Assembly (NCBI GenBank): GCA_949775045.1
Contig: OX459095.1
Coordinates: 33,819,564-33,883,563 of the forward strand
Source of the DNA: Metridium senile
Lineage: Eukaryota > Cnidaria > Anthozoa > Actiniaria > Metridiidae
Length of the DNA: 64,000 bases
Direction of reading: 5' to 3'
Shown here: piece after piece, positions 35,601 through 47,300 of the stretch
Layout of the letters: the number at the start of each line of letters is the position of its first letter
How positions within the stretch are numbered: the stretch's first letter is position 1
Notes under the pieces: model-generated
Seen by the model: only the letters and a program-made list of their open reading frames with translations
The model's database searches: none
What the model was told of the DNA's origin: nothing
Position numbers and translations under genes: made by a program

Positions 35601-37540
35601 CAAAACCTGGAAAACAACAATGTATGTGCAAACAGCCGAAGGCCAAACATCAATAGGCCCAATAAAGATCAACCGTGGAATACTACAAGGAGACTCATTT
35701 TGCGTTACACTATTCACACTCTGCCTAAATCCAATAGCGTGGTACTTACGTACTACAGAAGGCTACAAACTCTCTCATGATAAGACCATCAAGATAACAC
35801 ACAGTCTCTTTGTAGACGACCTGAAATCATACCATAAGAATAGCACCAAAGCCGCCACAGTCGGAAGCACACTCGAAGGTATGTTCAAGGACATCGGCCT
35901 TCACTGGGGTATCAACAAATGCGCAGCTGTCCACATCAACAGAGGCATCTATCAACCGAGCGAGGGACTCCCCCTGGGTAGTGGACAGCAAATACCCATA
36001 CTCGGTGAAGATGACTACTATAAGTTCCTAGGAAAGTATGAAAATATCACCCAGCTCGAAAAGGAAGTTCAAAAGGTAGCAGGTAAAGAATACACTAGAA
36101 GACTATCTGTTATATGGTCATCACCGCTGTCAATTCCGCGAAAGATAGCTGCAACAAACACCTTTGCAATTCCTGTACTCTCATATCACATGTGGACAAC
36201 TGATTGGAACATTCAACACCTACAACAACTTGATAGGAAAACACGCCAAATAATGAATGAGAACACTTGTAAACACAGACATGAGTCGAACGCTATACTC
36301 TATCTCCCATTCCACAAAGGAGGTAAAGGTCTTCAGCAATTAGAGATGCTGTATAAAACCACTAAGATCAAGACAGCACACTACTTAACAACGAGTGCTG
36401 ACCCACATGTCCAACTTGTCTCATCTTTCCAATTGTACAAGGAAAAGAAGTCTCTAAAGTCCATAATAAAGGATGCAAAAACGTATGCACACCAACTAAA
36501 CCTGGACATAAGATATGACTCCAAAGAAAAAACAACCACCATCACTTCAAGTAGCGCTAGTGCAGAAGTATCTAAATGCCAGCCAAGATACATTAAATCA
36601 ATACTTAGGAATGAAACAGAGAAGAAACTGGAGGAGGAGGTAAAGCAACAACCGTGGGTTGGACAGTACCTTACTACGCAATGGAAAGACCAAGATCTAG
36701 AGAAAGAAAGCTACAATATAAACAAGATATGGAAAAACATCCCTGATGTTGTCTACAGTGTATATACCAGTATCTTTCAACAACTAATAACAACAAAGAC
36801 TTACCAACGAAAGAAACTAAACAATAGAGAAGGCGATTTAATCTGCAGACTATGCCATCAAAAAGAAGAAACAATTCCACACCTATTCTCAAACTGCTCA
36901 GGTATCGCTCAATCTTTATACACGGCAAGGCATGACCGTATGCTTCGCCCTGTGTACCATCAAATCCTATCACATTTTGGGTTTACAGAACAAGACGACA
37001 ATACACCGTGGCACAAACAATCACTCCCAAAAAGCTGCATAGAAAATGACGAAGCCAAAATACTGTGGAACATCCCAATACATCTAGACATTGCCCCAAA
37101 AAACGGCGCAAACAAACCAGACATTACAATAATGGACAAGAAGACCAAGACGTGGCTGATCATCGAAGGAACCGTATGCAACATCGGTCGCATAACTGAA
37201 AGAGATCTTCAGAAAACAGAAAAGTATATAGACTTAAGAACAGGATTAAAGAGACTCTATCCTAACTATAACGTAGTGCAAGTAAACGTCGTCCTAGACT
37301 TCCTAGCAGGCTACCAAAAACAACTGGTAACTGAGCTAAGTAAAATAGGACTCGAAAAAGTAAACCAACTAGCCAAAAAGTGCCAGAAATGGATAATTTC
37401 GCAAAATTGTGAAATCGTGAAGGCCTTATATACCCGTTCATAAGTTAACACTGTTGTAATCGGCACCAAAACTGAATATTGCCTAGAAAATTTCCGCAAT
37501 ACTCATTACATGTAAACCAAGAAAAGTTTAAATAAACGAT
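35601..37540 (+). mobile_element. R4/Dong-like non-LTR retrotransposon, 5'-truncated copy 1
   Basis: The truncated 5' end abuts (TAA)n. One open frame runs to 37443, followed by a 100-bp 3' end closing in tttaaataaacgata, then (TAA)n again. It has the domain order of the R2/R4 group with a C-terminal restriction-like endonuclease. Dong of Bombyx (R4 clade) is known to insert into TAA repeats, which fits this context; the clade call is inference. Confidence 0.8.
35620..37443 (+). CDS. reverse transcriptase / restriction-like endonuclease ORF, 5'-truncated
   Basis: 607 codons from the first ATG, but the frame is open upstream to 35602 (KTWKTT-type RT residues), so the ATG is not the native start. 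RT motifs: RGILQGD at residues 19-25, then the catalytic FVDD at 64-67 (FVDD in place of the usual FADD) and GINKC at 97-101. A long thumb/linker follows. A CCHC zinc knuckle has C409, C412, H421 and C426. The endonuclease core shows K499-P500-D501 and E516 in LIIEGT, as in R2/R4 enzymes. The upstream half of the RT and any N-terminal DNA-binding fingers are missing, so the copy is dead on arrival. The remaining frame has no stop, suggesting recent insertion. Confidence 0.85.
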   Translation: MYVQTAEGQTSIGPIKINRGILQGDSFCVTLFTLCLNPIAWYLRTTEGYKLSHDKTIKITHSLFVDDLKSYHKNSTKAATVGSTLEGMFKDIGLHWGINKCAAVHINRGIYQPSEGLPLGSGQQIPILGEDDYYKFLGKYENITQLEKEVQKVAGKEYTRRLSVIWSSPLSIPRKIAATNTFAIPVLSYHMWTTDWNIQHLQQLDRKTRQIMNENTCKHRHESNAILYLPFHKGGKGLQQLEMLYKTTKIKTAHYLTTSADPHVQLVSSFQLYKEKKSLKSIIKDAKTYAHQLNLDIRYDSKEKTTTITSSSASAEVSKCQPRYIKSILRNETEKKLEEEVKQQPWVGQYLTTQWKDQDLEKESYNINKIWKNIPDVVYSVYTSIFQQLITTKTYQRKKLNNREGDLICRLCHQKEETIPHLFSNCSGIAQSLYTARHDRMLRPVYHQILSHFGFTEQDDNTPWHKQSLPKSCIENDEAKILWNIPIHLDIAPKNGANKPDITIMDKKTKTWLIIEGTVCNIGRITERDLQKTEKYIDLRTGLKRLYPNYNVVQVNVVLDFLAGYQKQLVTELSKIGLEKVNQLAKKCQKWIISQNCEIVKALYTRS

Positions 37541-37542
37541 AC

Positions 37543-37624
<82 letters not shown>
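37541..37624. repeat. (TAA)n microsatellite between R4-like copies
   Basis: About 27 AAT triplets separating the 3' end of copy 1 from the truncated 5' end of copy 2. Confidence 0.95.
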
Positions 37625-38524
37625 GGTCAGTTTATGGTTAAACAGTGGCAAAACAAAGACCTACACAAAGAATGGTGCGATATTACAAAAGTCTGGAAAA
37701 ACATCCCAACAGTAGTTTACAGTATCCATACAAGTATCATCCAGCAACTATTAACAACGAAAGTATATAAAGTAAAGAAACTGCAAGGAGAGAATGATGA
37801 TCTTAAATGCAGATTTTGCCGCGATAAACACGAAAATATTACTCATATCATGTGCAGCTGCCCTGCCATAGCCCAATCACTCTACAAATCTAGACATGAC
37901 CACATGCTTAGGCCTGTATATTATGCAGTCCTAAAGAAGTTTAGATTGATCGATGATGAAGACAAAACAACACCCTGGCACAAAGAACCACCACCAAAGA
38001 GCTGCATCGAAAACGAAAACGCAAAAGTGCTATGGGATATCCCCATTTATCAAGACACAGCACCAAGCAACGGAGCAAACAAACCCGACATTATCGTATG
38101 TGACAAAGCGTGCAAGCAATGGATAATATTAGAAGGAACTATCTGCAATGTAGGAACAATAAAACAAAGAGATGAAATGAAAACTGCTAAATATACCGAC
38201 CTGAGATCAAGTCTCAAAAGACTGTATCCTGGCTATAAAATCACACAGGTCAACATTGTGTTTGACTTTTTAGCAGGATATCACGAAAATTTGATAGACA
38301 ATCTCTCTAGCATAGGAATAACAGAAGGACTAACTATTATAAGAAAGTGCCAGAAATGGGTTATCTCACAGAACTGTGAGATTGTTAAACGTTTATACAA
38401 TTATTAGATATGATCATGTACATCTTTATAAGTTTAGACACACAGATATTTGCTTATATAGGCAATCTATGCCCGCAATATTTGTTCACAGAATATAAAA
38501 ACATAGTCTGAAGTTTAAATAAAC
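37625..38524 (+). mobile_element. R4/Dong-like retrotransposon, 5'-truncated copy 2
   Basis: A 0.9-kb fragment with the same 3' end style (gtttaaataaacaataa) and (TAA)n on both sides, in the same orientation as copy 1. Confidence 0.8.
37634..38407 (+). CDS. endonuclease-domain fragment of an R4-like retrotransposon
   Basis: 257 codons, open upstream to the microsatellite. It aligns by eye with residues 348-607 of copy 1 but with many substitutions, so it is a different subfamily rather than a tandem duplicate. It keeps the zinc knuckle (CRFC...HIMCSC), KPDI and ILEGT of the endonuclease, and the C-terminal CQKWVISQNCEIVK block. Truncated, with no RT domain. Confidence 0.83.
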   Translation: MVKQWQNKDLHKEWCDITKVWKNIPTVVYSIHTSIIQQLLTTKVYKVKKLQGENDDLKCRFCRDKHENITHIMCSCPAIAQSLYKSRHDHMLRPVYYAVLKKFRLIDDEDKTTPWHKEPPPKSCIENENAKVLWDIPIYQDTAPSNGANKPDIIVCDKACKQWIILEGTICNVGTIKQRDEMKTAKYTDLRSSLKRLYPGYKITQVNIVFDFLAGYHENLIDNLSSIGITEGLTIIRKCQKWVISQNCEIVKRLYNY

Positions 38525-38596
<72 letters not shown>

Positions 38597-38597
38597 C
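38525..38597. repeat. (TAA)n microsatellite, 3' flank of R4-like copy 2
   Basis: About 24 AAT triplets after the element's 3' end. Confidence 0.95.
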
Positions 38598-38794
38598 GCT
38601 TTTATTTTGACACGATAAAATTACAGCGTTGCTGATGTGGTCGTGTATCTAATTAACACACTCATTCATAAAATTACAAAAATCCAAATTCCCAACCCAC
38701 AAGACTCCAATAACCACCCCCCCCCCCCCCCCTTTACAATATTTACAATAATTATTAAACTATATACACAATATACAAAATGCAGATGAAAGTA

Positions 38795-39433
38795 TTAAAT
38801 GTCTGAAAGATTTTTAACAGCTAATTTAAATGAGTCATGATCAGATATAGATCTCATTTCATTTTTCAGTGAGTTCCAAAGACTTATCGATTTAAAAGTA
38901 ATAGAATTCTTTAAATAGTTAGTTTTAGGGGACGGCAGGTGTAATGTAAACTTTCTTCTGAAATTATAGCTATAGTCGGTCTTATTAAATAAAGATTGTA
39001 AAGATTTCGGTAATAGAGCGTAGTAAGATTTATGAGCCAGGTATAGTAGACGTCTATTGTACATGATTCTGATATTGTTCCATTTAGCTTTCTGTAACAC
39101 TTGATCACTTGGCATAAAGCAGTCAAACTTGTGAATTATCTTGGCGGCACGAACATGAACTCTTTCAAAATCGTCCATCAGCGTTTTGTCACAAGAACCC
39201 CACACCAAAAGGCCATAAGTTACAGATGGAATAATCACTTTAAAATAAAAGTCTCCTTTGGCTTTGAGTGGTAGGAAATATAATGATCTTAGAAGATTAA
39301 GCTTTTGAGTAAATGATGAAATCAAATCTGATACATGAGGTACCCACTTCAACTGTTGGTCAATGTCTAAACCCAAACACCTTGATATAGATACACGCCT
39401 AATACTGATGTTTCCAAGCTTTACATTAGCCAA
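38795..39433 (-). pseudogene. LINE ORF2 C-terminal (thumb) fragment
   Basis: 212 residues typical of the region after the RT palm in CR1/Jockey LINEs: RCLGLDIDQQLKW, then TYGLLVWGS and VHVRAAKIIHKF, ending SLWNSL and FKLAVK. Same element as the upstream RT core. Confidence 0.78.
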
Positions 39434-39457
39434 TGGACCTATAAATGTTCGTTGGCC

Positions 39458-40132
39458 TTAAAGCATGAACTCTGTTTTTCCTGGGTGGGGAGTAAGACCA
39501 TTGAGACAGCACCAATAATACAATTTTGCAAGAATTATATTAAGTATGGCAATGACCTCGTCAGGTGACTTCGCAATGACATAGAGAGTTGTGCCGTCAG
39601 CATACATGTGTAAATCTCCCTCCCCTTCTTCAACTATATCGGGTAAATCATTACAAAACAATGTGAACATAGTAGGACCCAGCACAGATCCTTGTGGCAC
39701 ACCAAATGTTATAGGTTTAGATTTACTTCCATTAACGACGGTTGTTTGATAACGGTTGGACAGGAAGTTTCTTATCCAACAGTGTATATTTCCAGAGATC
39801 CCAAAGCTTTGTAGCTTATAGAGCAATATGTCATGGGGAATTGCTTCAAACGCTTTACGAAAATCTATAAACACAACAGCCACGACCAGCTTACGGTCTA
39901 AGGCATTCCTCCAATCTTCAGTCATTTTTGCCAACAATAACTCTGTAAAGTGGCCTAACTTGTATCCCCACTGGTTACTGTTGCTTAGCTCATGTTCTTC
40001 AATGTGTGAAGTTAATGTGGATACAACTAATGATTCCATAAGTTTTCCTGGAATACTTAGCAGAGAGATGGGTCGGTAGTTCTGTTTATCGGTTTCATCG
40101 TCCTTTTTAAATAAAGCAGACACTCCACGCAA
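39458..40132 (-). pseudogene. LINE reverse transcriptase core with mutated active site
   Basis: About 224 residues with the RT palm and fingers. The catalytic YADD is YADG (MYADGTTLYV), losing the second aspartate needed for metal binding. It is frameshifted from the pieces on either side. Identified from RT motifs only. Confidence 0.8.
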
Positions 40133-40418
40133 ATTTCCATGTACTTGGGACTATATTGCTTGATGCACTGATTTTATAAACAGAATATAAGGATGGAATT
40201 ATAGCATCACCAGCACTTTTAATTAAACGCGATGAAACATTATCAGGACCACAAGCCTTATTGTTCTTCATTTTCTCAATTCCTTCTGCAATGCGGCCAT
40301 AGGACAAGTCAATATCAGTCACTGTTGGCTTAATACGGTTAATATAAGTAAAGGAGCACTGCTGATTTACACATTGTGGTAGAGCACTAGCTAATTCCTT
40401 TCCTATAATCGTATTCAT
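40107..40418 (-). pseudogene. LINE ORF2 fragment upstream of the RT core
   Basis: 103 residues with the linker and first RT block (IEKMKNNKACGPDNVSSRLI). Truncated 5', and frameshifted at its 3' end into the RT core. Confidence 0.75.
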
Positions 40419-40889
40419 TTCTTTATTTACACTTTATTTATACATATGTAGATATTTACAAAAAATAGTTTACATGGCACTTAAATTTATAACTCTAGCA
40501 ATAGAATATGCTTAACTGATTGTCAACAATTGGAAATTGTGTGCAGTGACCAAAGGATTAATTGCCATGATTAACTGTATTATATGGTGAGGTCGTGATG
40601 CATTATCAAAATTATAATACAGATAAAAGCATTCTCTTTCCTAGGTCGTGCTCAGAGGACCTAGGAGCAAGGATATTATATCGATATGATCAAGAAGGGG
40701 ACAGAGATCGAGAAAAAAATAATAAGCTTCCTTCCTCGCCCCCTCCCCCCAACTTGATTTTTTGTACTCGTCTTAGGTTTCACGCGGCCATATCGGTACC
40801 ACAGCTATCCCAAAATAACCAAAATCGCTTGCTAGGCTGGCTAGAGTAAATACGGTAGACCGGCTTATTTAAAAAGAAAAAAAAAATTC

Positions 40890-41040
40890 CTAGCAACAAG
40901 CATCAAGCCAAGACCGAAATAAATGCTGGTTTTGTGCCGATGGTATTGTATTGAAGTCAAACGTTTTTCTAAAGAACTATTAAATATAACAAAATTTCAG
41001 TATTTTCATTTGCTTGTTATTGTAATACAATCAATTCTTT
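40890..41040. repeat. caacaagcatcaagc repeat, copy 2
   Basis: Shares caacaagcatcaagccaaga and aatgctggttttgtgc with 20385-20698. Confidence 0.6.
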
Positions 41041-41453
41041 TGATAACAATTCTGATTTCAATATATTACCAACACGTGATCACGTGATATGAAAATAACT
41101 TACCCGTGGACCACACGAAACCCAACAGTCGATCAACTGACGAAAACATTTTTCCCTAGGCAAATCAATGTAACTAATTAACAACCATTTAGCTGATTGA
41201 TTGGTGATTCCTTCTGAATCTTCAAATTGTTCGGGTTTTGTTTCAACATATCTATTTTGGCAGATATAGAGAAACTTTATACCTCATTTAACGATGCCAT
41301 GTTTACCACAGGACACCCAATCTGGAAAGACATAACTTTACAAACAAAATAGATAGCCACAGTATTTGCAATAAATATGCTGATTGCAGGCCTTAGAAAA
41401 GACATGAGACAAAAAGGATTAAACAAAACGATGACGAAATACAGAAACAACTA

Positions 41454-41720
41454 GAGGGATTGCTAGAGGGATTGATAGAGGGATTGCTAGAGGGATTGCT
41501 AGAGGGATTGATAGAGGGATTGATAGAGGGATTGATAGAGGGATTGATAGAGGGATTGATAGAGGGATTGATAGAGGGATTGATAGAGGGATTGCTAGAG
41601 GGATTGATAGAGGGATTGATAGAGGGATTGATAGAGGGATTGATAGAGGGATTGATAGAGGGATTGATAGAGGGATTGATAGAGGGATTGATAGAGGGAT
41701 TGATAGAGGGATTGATATTT
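41454..41720. repeat. 12-bp minisatellite (AGAGGGATTGAT), about 22 units
   Basis: A near-perfect array with four or five units carrying gct for gat. It reads as a repeated tetrapeptide in two frames because 12 is a multiple of 3. No start context, splice or flanking coding sequence supports a gene. Confidence 0.92.
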
Positions 41721-41983
41721 TAATCACTAGCTATCGTACATTTTTACTAAATTGCTGTTTTTAATTGGTTTATTTGTAAAAGCCTGCCGGGTCCAAGCTG
41801 TAGAACACGCGGTTAGTATTTCCCGGTACATTTTACACATTCTGCCCTGAACAGAACTGTGTCATCTACGTGACTGATAACTCTTATTTTTCCACTGCAT
41901 AAATTACACTATCCGCCCTTCATGTAGCCTCCAACGCAGATGTTCTCGTTGCTGACGACACTAAGAACGTCTGTATAGGAGGC

Positions 41984-42240
41984 TCCGGGGGGACTACCTT
42001 TGTCCAAGTGGTAGGGGTGATCGGCGTACTTTTTAGGGTTATAATTTTTCCTGTGCTTACCTTTTAGGGTTCCGGCTCAAACATCAGTTACGTAACATGA
42101 CTCCGTACCTGTAAGGGTCATTTTTACTCTGCTTTGTTGCTCAAATTAAGCTTGGCCAGCAAGAACATTGCACAGCCGTACCTTAGGGGTTGACAACATT
42201 TATTTTTATCTATGCGCACCCTGTTCTGATATTGATGAAG
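41984..42240. repeat. GGGTACTCCC MITE family, copy 3 (right end lost)
   Basis: Begins ggggggactacctttgtcca and keeps cagttacgtaacatgac and ccgtacctgtaagggtca, but lacks a clean inverted right end. Confidence 0.75.
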
Positions 42241-42352
42241 ACTTTGCATAATATGGTATTTTCCGAGCATATTTTCCGAGGCATTTTTCTTTATCCATGA
42301 AATAGCTGGTTTTGGTTTATTGCCAAGCTATAGTTATAAATGTAACATTGTG

Positions 42353-42627
42353 ACTCGGGAGGGGTACTCCCTTTGTCCAAGTAGTAGGGCAGATCGGCGT
42401 ACCTTTTAGGGTAAAAATATTTCATGTGCGTCTTAGGGTCCGTTTAGAGTTCTGGCTCAAAAATCAGTTACGTAACATGATTTCGTACCTGTTAGAGTCA
42501 TTTTTACTCTGTTTTGTTGCTTTGTTGGGGTAGAAATCGACAAGGCTTTATCAGTTATTTTTCTTTGTGCGTACCTTTTAGGGGTCGTTTTCACCCCTAC
42601 CACTTGGACAAAGGGAGTACCCCCGGG
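42353..42627. repeat. GGGTACTCCC MITE family, copy 4 (complete)
   Basis: Left end ggaggggtactccctttgtc and right end acaaagggagtacccccggg are inverted. It has the same interior as copy 2. Confidence 0.87.
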
Positions 42628-44460
42628 CATTGTGACCTTGTGTCGTGAAGTTCAACACAACCTGCTGGGCTAAAATAGAACAATGGAAGCAACTATTCAG
42701 AGTGTTTAAATATAATATAATATCTTGAGTGACTGATGCTCAGCTATTTAATAGAGCTTATTCTGCGATGGATTAATCGTTGCACAACAAAATCGGGATT
42801 GCATTTTCTTATTTGCACTTCCTCAGTTTCATTATTGTCAACATTTATGCAGATGCAATATCCAATTCAATTTCTTTCTTAACTTTAAAAAAGATGCAAA
42901 GCATTGCTTCAATCCCAAAGTGAACTTGAAATGCGATAAACATTAAGGTCAACACCACAATCAACAATTCGGAACAAAGATTGTAATTTTTAAAAGGGTG
43001 GATCACACATAGAACTGAAACCAAGAGGGATTAAAATAACATCTCTATGTGACTTGGGAAACTCAGCCGCTGTAATCTTCTTTGAGTGAAACGTAGCATG
43101 AATGCTTTATCTATCTTCTATCTTCTTCTTTGGCATCGACATTTGTTTCAGTTTGATTGTTTAGATTATAATCTAGCTGCGATAAATTGTCATAACAGGA
43201 AGCAGATGAATTGTTTTATCTTTGAGGGCCTAAATATCATTATCTTCGAGATAAAAGGAAAATGGTCTTAAAACTAAGCCCTGTGGAACCCCAGTCTTAC
43301 ACTTTCGTTGGACGAATAGGAACGTTATTGCATGTTAAGATGCACATCAAGTTGCACCGCTTGCAAAAAAAGGCTGACAAAATCATTAAAACAACTGGAT
43401 TGTGATTTACAACCATAATTTATTCATTCCCCCTTCTTCGAATCAAAAGACCTATACCAACGGAAAATTGTTTTTGAAATGATGTGTAAAGGCACAACTA
43501 AACAATATCAATTTTGCCTTGTAAACTGTCCCTTCACAAATTCAGTTAGTTCCGCCGGGTGTTTTCAGCTATTTTTTTATATATATATAAACATATTTTA
43601 TTCACATATTAACCCCAAGAGCAAGAGCTCATCGAGGGGGTCTAAATAATATTTACAAAATGGAGTTTTAGGACAGCTATATAATACAGTACATATAATA
43701 AATATAATACAACAAAAGAAAGGTGAAGCAAAAAAAAGTTATTAAAGTACATCAGGCAATACACATTATTAAGTTAATAATTACACGAAGAAAAACGGCT
43801 AGAGTCAATTTGCACCTCCAAAAATAATGTTTCATTATCAGAAAAATATATTTATTTTGAACCGTGCAACAGTAGAAAAAGTGTTTTCTTAAAAGCTGTA
43901 ATCGTCTACATGCCCACGGCCATGTTATTTCTCTCACAACGTTCTGTTGACATTCAAAACTAATAAACCTAATTTGGAAAACTTGTTCGGCATTCTTCAA
44001 CTTGGCGAGAAGATATTTCTTGTTTCTTGCGCGGCTTAAGATGAACGATATTGGGTTCCCAAAGAAATTAAGAACAATCTAGTACATACACATCCTAAAT
44101 GCTAAGTCCAAATGTTAAGCATGAGATGTATATAATTACCAGAAAAATGATTTAATTGACCGACCTAGCAGAAAACCTTCTTGGCCCCTTTTTATGCATT
44201 TAGTGAACATTAGGGGGCCAAAAAACAGACTGCCAAATATGAACAAAATACTGATATAGAACAGATGGACATATAAAAACTATAATATTTTAAAAATTGT
44301 TTCAACATTTTTTTCACCTACAGATAATAGTATATTTAAAAACGAATAAAACAGATGTCTTAATAAACGAGCAGTGTTTTTTTCCCAGGATTTAAAACAA
44401 CGAAGCAAAGCCATATAGTTTTTAAAAAAAACGATAAAACACGATCTGCGAGTTAATTGA
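42628..44460. other. intergenic, no gene recognised
   Basis: AT-rich. 43585-43690 (ccccaagagcaagagctcat and following) resembles the 3' untranslated end of a LINE but is too short to classify. Nothing else identified. Confidence 0.45.
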
Positions 44461-44668
44461 AGAGTCCTGAAGGGGTAAAATGGGAGCTGGGATTGGTCTT
44501 ATTTTTGACTGGGAAAATGGGATTGGATGCACTGGGACTGGGATTTACAAATAAAAGAACAATAGAAAATGGGAATGGGATTGAAAACTTGAGCAAAACT
44601 GATGGGATAATGTGATTTGACTGGGATTTGGTCCAAATCAAGTAAATTGGGAAATGGGATTCGGATTC
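44461..44668. repeat. GGGTCCTGAAGGGGT MITE family, copy 1
   Basis: About 200 bp with gagtcctgaaggggtaaaat, then ggattggatgcactggga, acaaataaaagaacaatag and gactgggatttggtcc. Copies at 56838, 61236 and 63733. Confidence 0.85.
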
Positions 44669-45605
44669 TTGAAAACAAATAAAACAAATGTTTGTGTAAA
44701 GGTTGATAAACGAGCAGGAGTGTTTTCAAAGCCGTGGGGGTTTAGACCTGATAAAACACGACCTGCGAGTTTATTGAACGGCTTTTAAAAAATCCAACCT
44801 CTGTTTGTTTTTTGTAAAAAAAAAAAACTACTTATGAATGTTTTTTTAACCCAGGTTAAAGTTTATGTATCTGTTAAAACACTAGTCACCGTGATTACTT
44901 CCTTTCCGTAAATGTCTAATGAATTAATAATGAGTTTTTGAAGCTTCTAAATTATTGTAAGAAATGTTCTAAAACATAATTTTATGAAATATGGCTAGAT
45001 AACAACTTTGTACGAATATGTAGTTTAACAACGTCTTGAATCGTTCCGCGTTTTTTTTTTTTTTTTTGTATTTTACGTCAGTTGATTTATAATAATAGTA
45101 TTTTATCATTTCAAAATACATCACTTAACAACAGACCTGTTTACAGTTAAATAAGTAAAAATATGATATGTTTTAATGTAGTAGTATATTTTTTTAGGTA
45201 GTTGTACTCGACTTCGACAGTTATTTATTGAAAGTAATATTGACACTGATACATCGAATGCTCACATGCAGTTATGGCGTATCACTTCCAGGGAAGAAAA
45301 ATATATTCAAACGAGTTTTCTGCTGACCCTATAATTGAAGCTGGCGAAAAACGACAAACAACATGCCTCCTTTCTATGGAATAATTTACAAAGTGTTTTC
45401 TGCTATGGTTTATAAAAAATTGGATGGTATCATCCGAAGTTTAATTAGAACGTTCTAGTACCTTGCCTGCTATGCAACTTTTTCATATATTGTTTAAAAG
45501 CACAACATGCTATATTTATTCAGCTCTTTGTTGATTGTGCTAGAATTGCGAGTCGAATTGGGTCATGGAGGAAATAATCAAATAATAGAAAAAAGATGAA
45601 AATAA
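44669..45605. other. intergenic, no gene recognised
   Basis: AT-rich DNA with poly-T at 45050-45068. No exon or repeat family identified. Confidence 0.45.
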
Positions 45606-45612
45606 TAAGCAT

Positions 45613-45890
45613 TATTATATATCCTATTCAAACTCGTTTTCTTATTGGTCGAGAGCACGTCACGTGGAGGGAAATAAATCCACGTAAATAAAAACAATTC
45701 AAAATGGAGAAAAAATGTTTCTTCGTTTGAATAGGGTATATAATAAAACACTTAATGACTGATCCCTTGGGAAATCAGTTAGTTTTGTTTCCCTCGAATC
45801 TCAATGTTTCCCTCGGCGAGATTCTCGGGAAACAAAACTAACTGTTTCCCTCGGGACCAGTCATTAAGTGCTTAATAATGATGTGCAATA
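45613..45890. repeat. nested palindromic MITEs
   Basis: Inner arms cacttaatgactgatccc and its inverse (gggaccagtcattaagtg) enclose a second inverted motif around ttgtttccct. A smaller inverted pair (cctattcaaac, gtttgaataggg) lies at the left. Confidence 0.72.
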
Positions 45891-47300
45891 ATTCCTAGAA
45901 ATTGGTTAACGACATTAATAATCGTTTAGATAAAACAAAATAGTTAATAGTTAATAGATACCTAGATCTATATGACAATTTCAAATAGAGCGAAAACACT
46001 AAAACCATGAAATAAAAACAAAATAGTTACTAACTAATAGTTTTTATGTACAGACTATTTAGTCAGTTGAGTGGTTTTCATTAACTCGTGAAACACTCTT
46101 AAGTGTATTGACTCTTTAATACACTTACAGTCCATTGTGTTCTTTTGTTGTTATTTGACAAATACGAAAGGAAATTAAACAATACCTCATTACAGCTTTA
46201 CTTGTCTTTGATAGTGGCCAATAGGCACTAAATAGGAATTATTACACAGTAGCAAGTTTATTTTATTTCATGGATAAAGTGTTTTCGCTCTAGATGTAGT
46301 CACTAAGAGTGCTAATGATTTACAAATACATTGTTTAGAATGGGATCTGCTTATTATTTAGATACTAGCTTCATTGAACAACTAAAGAAACTTATATATC
46401 TATTAATTTCGAATATGTAGTTATGCAGGACAGAAAAGCCAACTGGCTTTGTATAGCTTTTAAGTTAACCCAGTTGGCTTGCACCTTCATGTAAGGATAA
46501 ATGATAATACATGTAAACATTTGTGAACCTAAAGGTGGAAATTGTCATTGTCAAAAGCCACACATCTTCTAATTTCATATTTTTTCTTTAATGGCGACAA
46601 GCCACAGCTGCACAGAATTCTACAAGCAGTGCATATATCGATGCAAGCTAGTACGGTGTCCAACCAGAGTAGAGCTTTTTGGAATTTGACACGAATTCGG
46701 TGCCTTCTTTGCCATCATCATGAAAAACAGCATCACTACAATTATCATTGTTATCATTTTTGTATTATTATCACAGCTCTCACCATTATCACCATCACCG
46801 TTAATATCATTATCACATTCATCATCGTATTGACTATCATTATTGTCCTAGAGTGATTTTCCGTCGTCCGAGACTGAAGAATAATGACTAACTGGTTAGT
46901 AGTAGAGCGTAATAAAAGAGAGACTAGAAGAGCTAGTCAAGATTATGTTTGTCATACGATAAATTAATCGATCACAACAATCAATTACTCTATAGCTAAA
47001 GATTAAAACACAAGAAACTGCAGTAGCTTTTATAACCTGTTATAACAAATTCAGTGATCGTCATTGGAGTCCTATTTTCTTTCTTTTTGCATTTGCACTG
47101 ATTCTAGATTGTACATTTTGTTAAGTCACGGATTAATATATAGGCCATTCTAGTCTAGTATATATAGGTCAGTTTTAGGTGCGTTAGACTTAGAACAATG
47201 CTCTTACACAATTCAATCAATAATATTTTGGAAAAAGAAAGTTTTGAGTTTGATTTAAATAACGTAATAATATCAGCACTTTTTATATGATAGGACATTG
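45890..47300. other. intergenic, no gene recognised
   Basis: AT-rich, with a short (ATC/ATT)-rich stretch at 46715-46850 and a small hairpin with gccaactggctt at 46437-46480. No supported gene. Confidence 0.45.

Larger units (their letters stand above)
38780..40430 (-). mobile_element. CR1/L2-Jockey-group LINE fragment, 5'-truncated and frameshifted
   Basis: Three consecutive minus-strand frames (40418-40107, 40132-39458, 39433-38795) together make an RT domain. They hold NKACGPDNVS, then NYRPISLLS, FIDFRKAFEAIPH, PQGSVLGP, the active-site block and the C-terminal LGLDIDQQLKW and RAAKIIH motifs. Frameshifts near 40120 and 39445 and loss of the endonuclease domain make it inactive. Confidence 0.82.

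Noticed and set aside
40595..40849. 84-residue plus-strand frame
   Set aside because: No start context, no domain and no neighbouring exons; likely chance.
41419..41727. Tetrapeptide-repeat proteins on both strands
   Set aside because: A 12-bp minisatellite reads open in several frames; no flanking coding sequence.
46542..46856. 104-residue frame
   Set aside because: The second half is an ATC/ATT-rich simple repeat; the first half has no recognisable domain.
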